From Acidobacteriota bacterium (GTDB lineage: Bacteria; Acidobacteriota; Terriglobia; Terriglobales; Acidobacteriaceae), in contig QIAB01000041.1 in NCBI GenBank assembly GCA_003225455.1, positions 1 to 47,395 on the forward strand: 47,395 nucleotides of DNA, given 5' to 3'. The position numbers and the translations under genes were made by a program. Below, piece by piece: positions 47,233 to 47,395 of the stretch. How positions within the stretch are numbered: the stretch's first letter is position 1; each line of letters begins with the position of its first letter. The notes below the pieces were generated by a model. It was not told the origin of the DNA and made no database searches. It worked only from the letters and a program-made list of their open reading frames with translations.

Positions 47233-47395
47233 AATCTGCGGCGGATGAGAGTTTCACTTCACAGGGGTCTGAGTGGGCAGGCGGCGGCAGCGCCAGCTAT
47301 GGGCAATGCCGCGCTAGTAGTTACAGGCGCGGATTTCCTTCTGTCGATGGTCGAAGCTCGCTGGGCCGCCAGGAACGGTGACGGTCGCAAGATGG

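Noticed and set aside
47233-47395. Gene at the right edge
   Set aside because: The last 163 bases show no convincing start or product; they may hold a promoter or part of a repeat, but nothing can be supported.

Overview
The window looks like a chromosomal piece of a Gram-negative-type (diderm) soil bacterium, most likely an Acidobacteriota. This is inferred from gene content and style: LpxD and TonB imply an outer membrane, and the window also has coproheme decarboxylase ChdC/HemQ, a HEAT-PilZ protein and many structured intergenic repeats. No 16S rRNA gene is present to prove it. I found no tRNA or rRNA genes, CRISPR array or replication origin.

Layout. 1-0.5 kb: end of an ATP synthase operon (atpB tail, atpE). 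0.6-5.6 kb: HEAT/PilZ protein, CHAD-HD protein and a PD-(D/E)XK nuclease-like protein. 6.1-8.9 kb (minus): dnaX-ybaB-recR. 9.1-13.1 kb: STAS protein, alkyltransferase-like protein, AhpD-like protein, hemQ, a DHDPS-family gene and a TfoX-like gene. 13.2-26.4 kb: a long plus-strand catabolic cluster. It holds a TetR regulator, two crotonases, an aldehyde dehydrogenase, a BoxB-type diiron benzoyl-CoA epoxidase homologue, the two halves of a glutaconate-type CoA-transferase, a rhodanese, a three-subunit molybdenum hydroxylase of 4-hydroxybenzoyl-CoA reductase type and an ACMSD-like amidohydrolase. 26.4-28.9 kb (minus): MarR with a membrane protein, ribA and a TonB-like gene. 29.1-35.7 kb: mgtC-dapF-ldcA-mpl-M61 peptidase-plsC, largely overlapping and with a cell-wall recycling flavour. 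35.8-47.4 kb: lpxD, GYD protein, a three-repeat tail-anchored protein, a decayed REP-associated transposase (RAYT), a conserved unknown, a CCA-adding enzyme, secreted proteins, a PanE-like reductase and dnaE.

The catabolic cluster reads as an aromatic acyl-CoA pathway. The Mo enzyme could remove a ring hydroxyl (or hydroxylate a ring), the BoxB-like oxygenase could epoxidise the CoA-activated ring, the crotonases and aldehyde dehydrogenase could open and oxidise the ring product, and the CoA-transferase could handle a dicarboxylate. No CoA ligase, BoxA reductase or full-size BoxC is visible here.

The most unusual layer is the repeats. At least three architectures of GC-rich hairpin elements sit between genes: a double hairpin, a cloverleaf-like four-stem element and an inverted pair. 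Related or similar hairpin sequences also lie in frame inside coding sequences (DHDPS homologue, CoA-transferase subunit A, Mo-enzyme large subunit), at the C terminus of the Mo-enzyme small subunit, and possibly at the N terminus of CoA-transferase subunit B. A second family consists of short words repeated in both orientations at gene borders. A RAYT remnant at 38.4-39.0 kb, flanked by its own inverted palindromes, shows that REP-type mobilisation has operated here.
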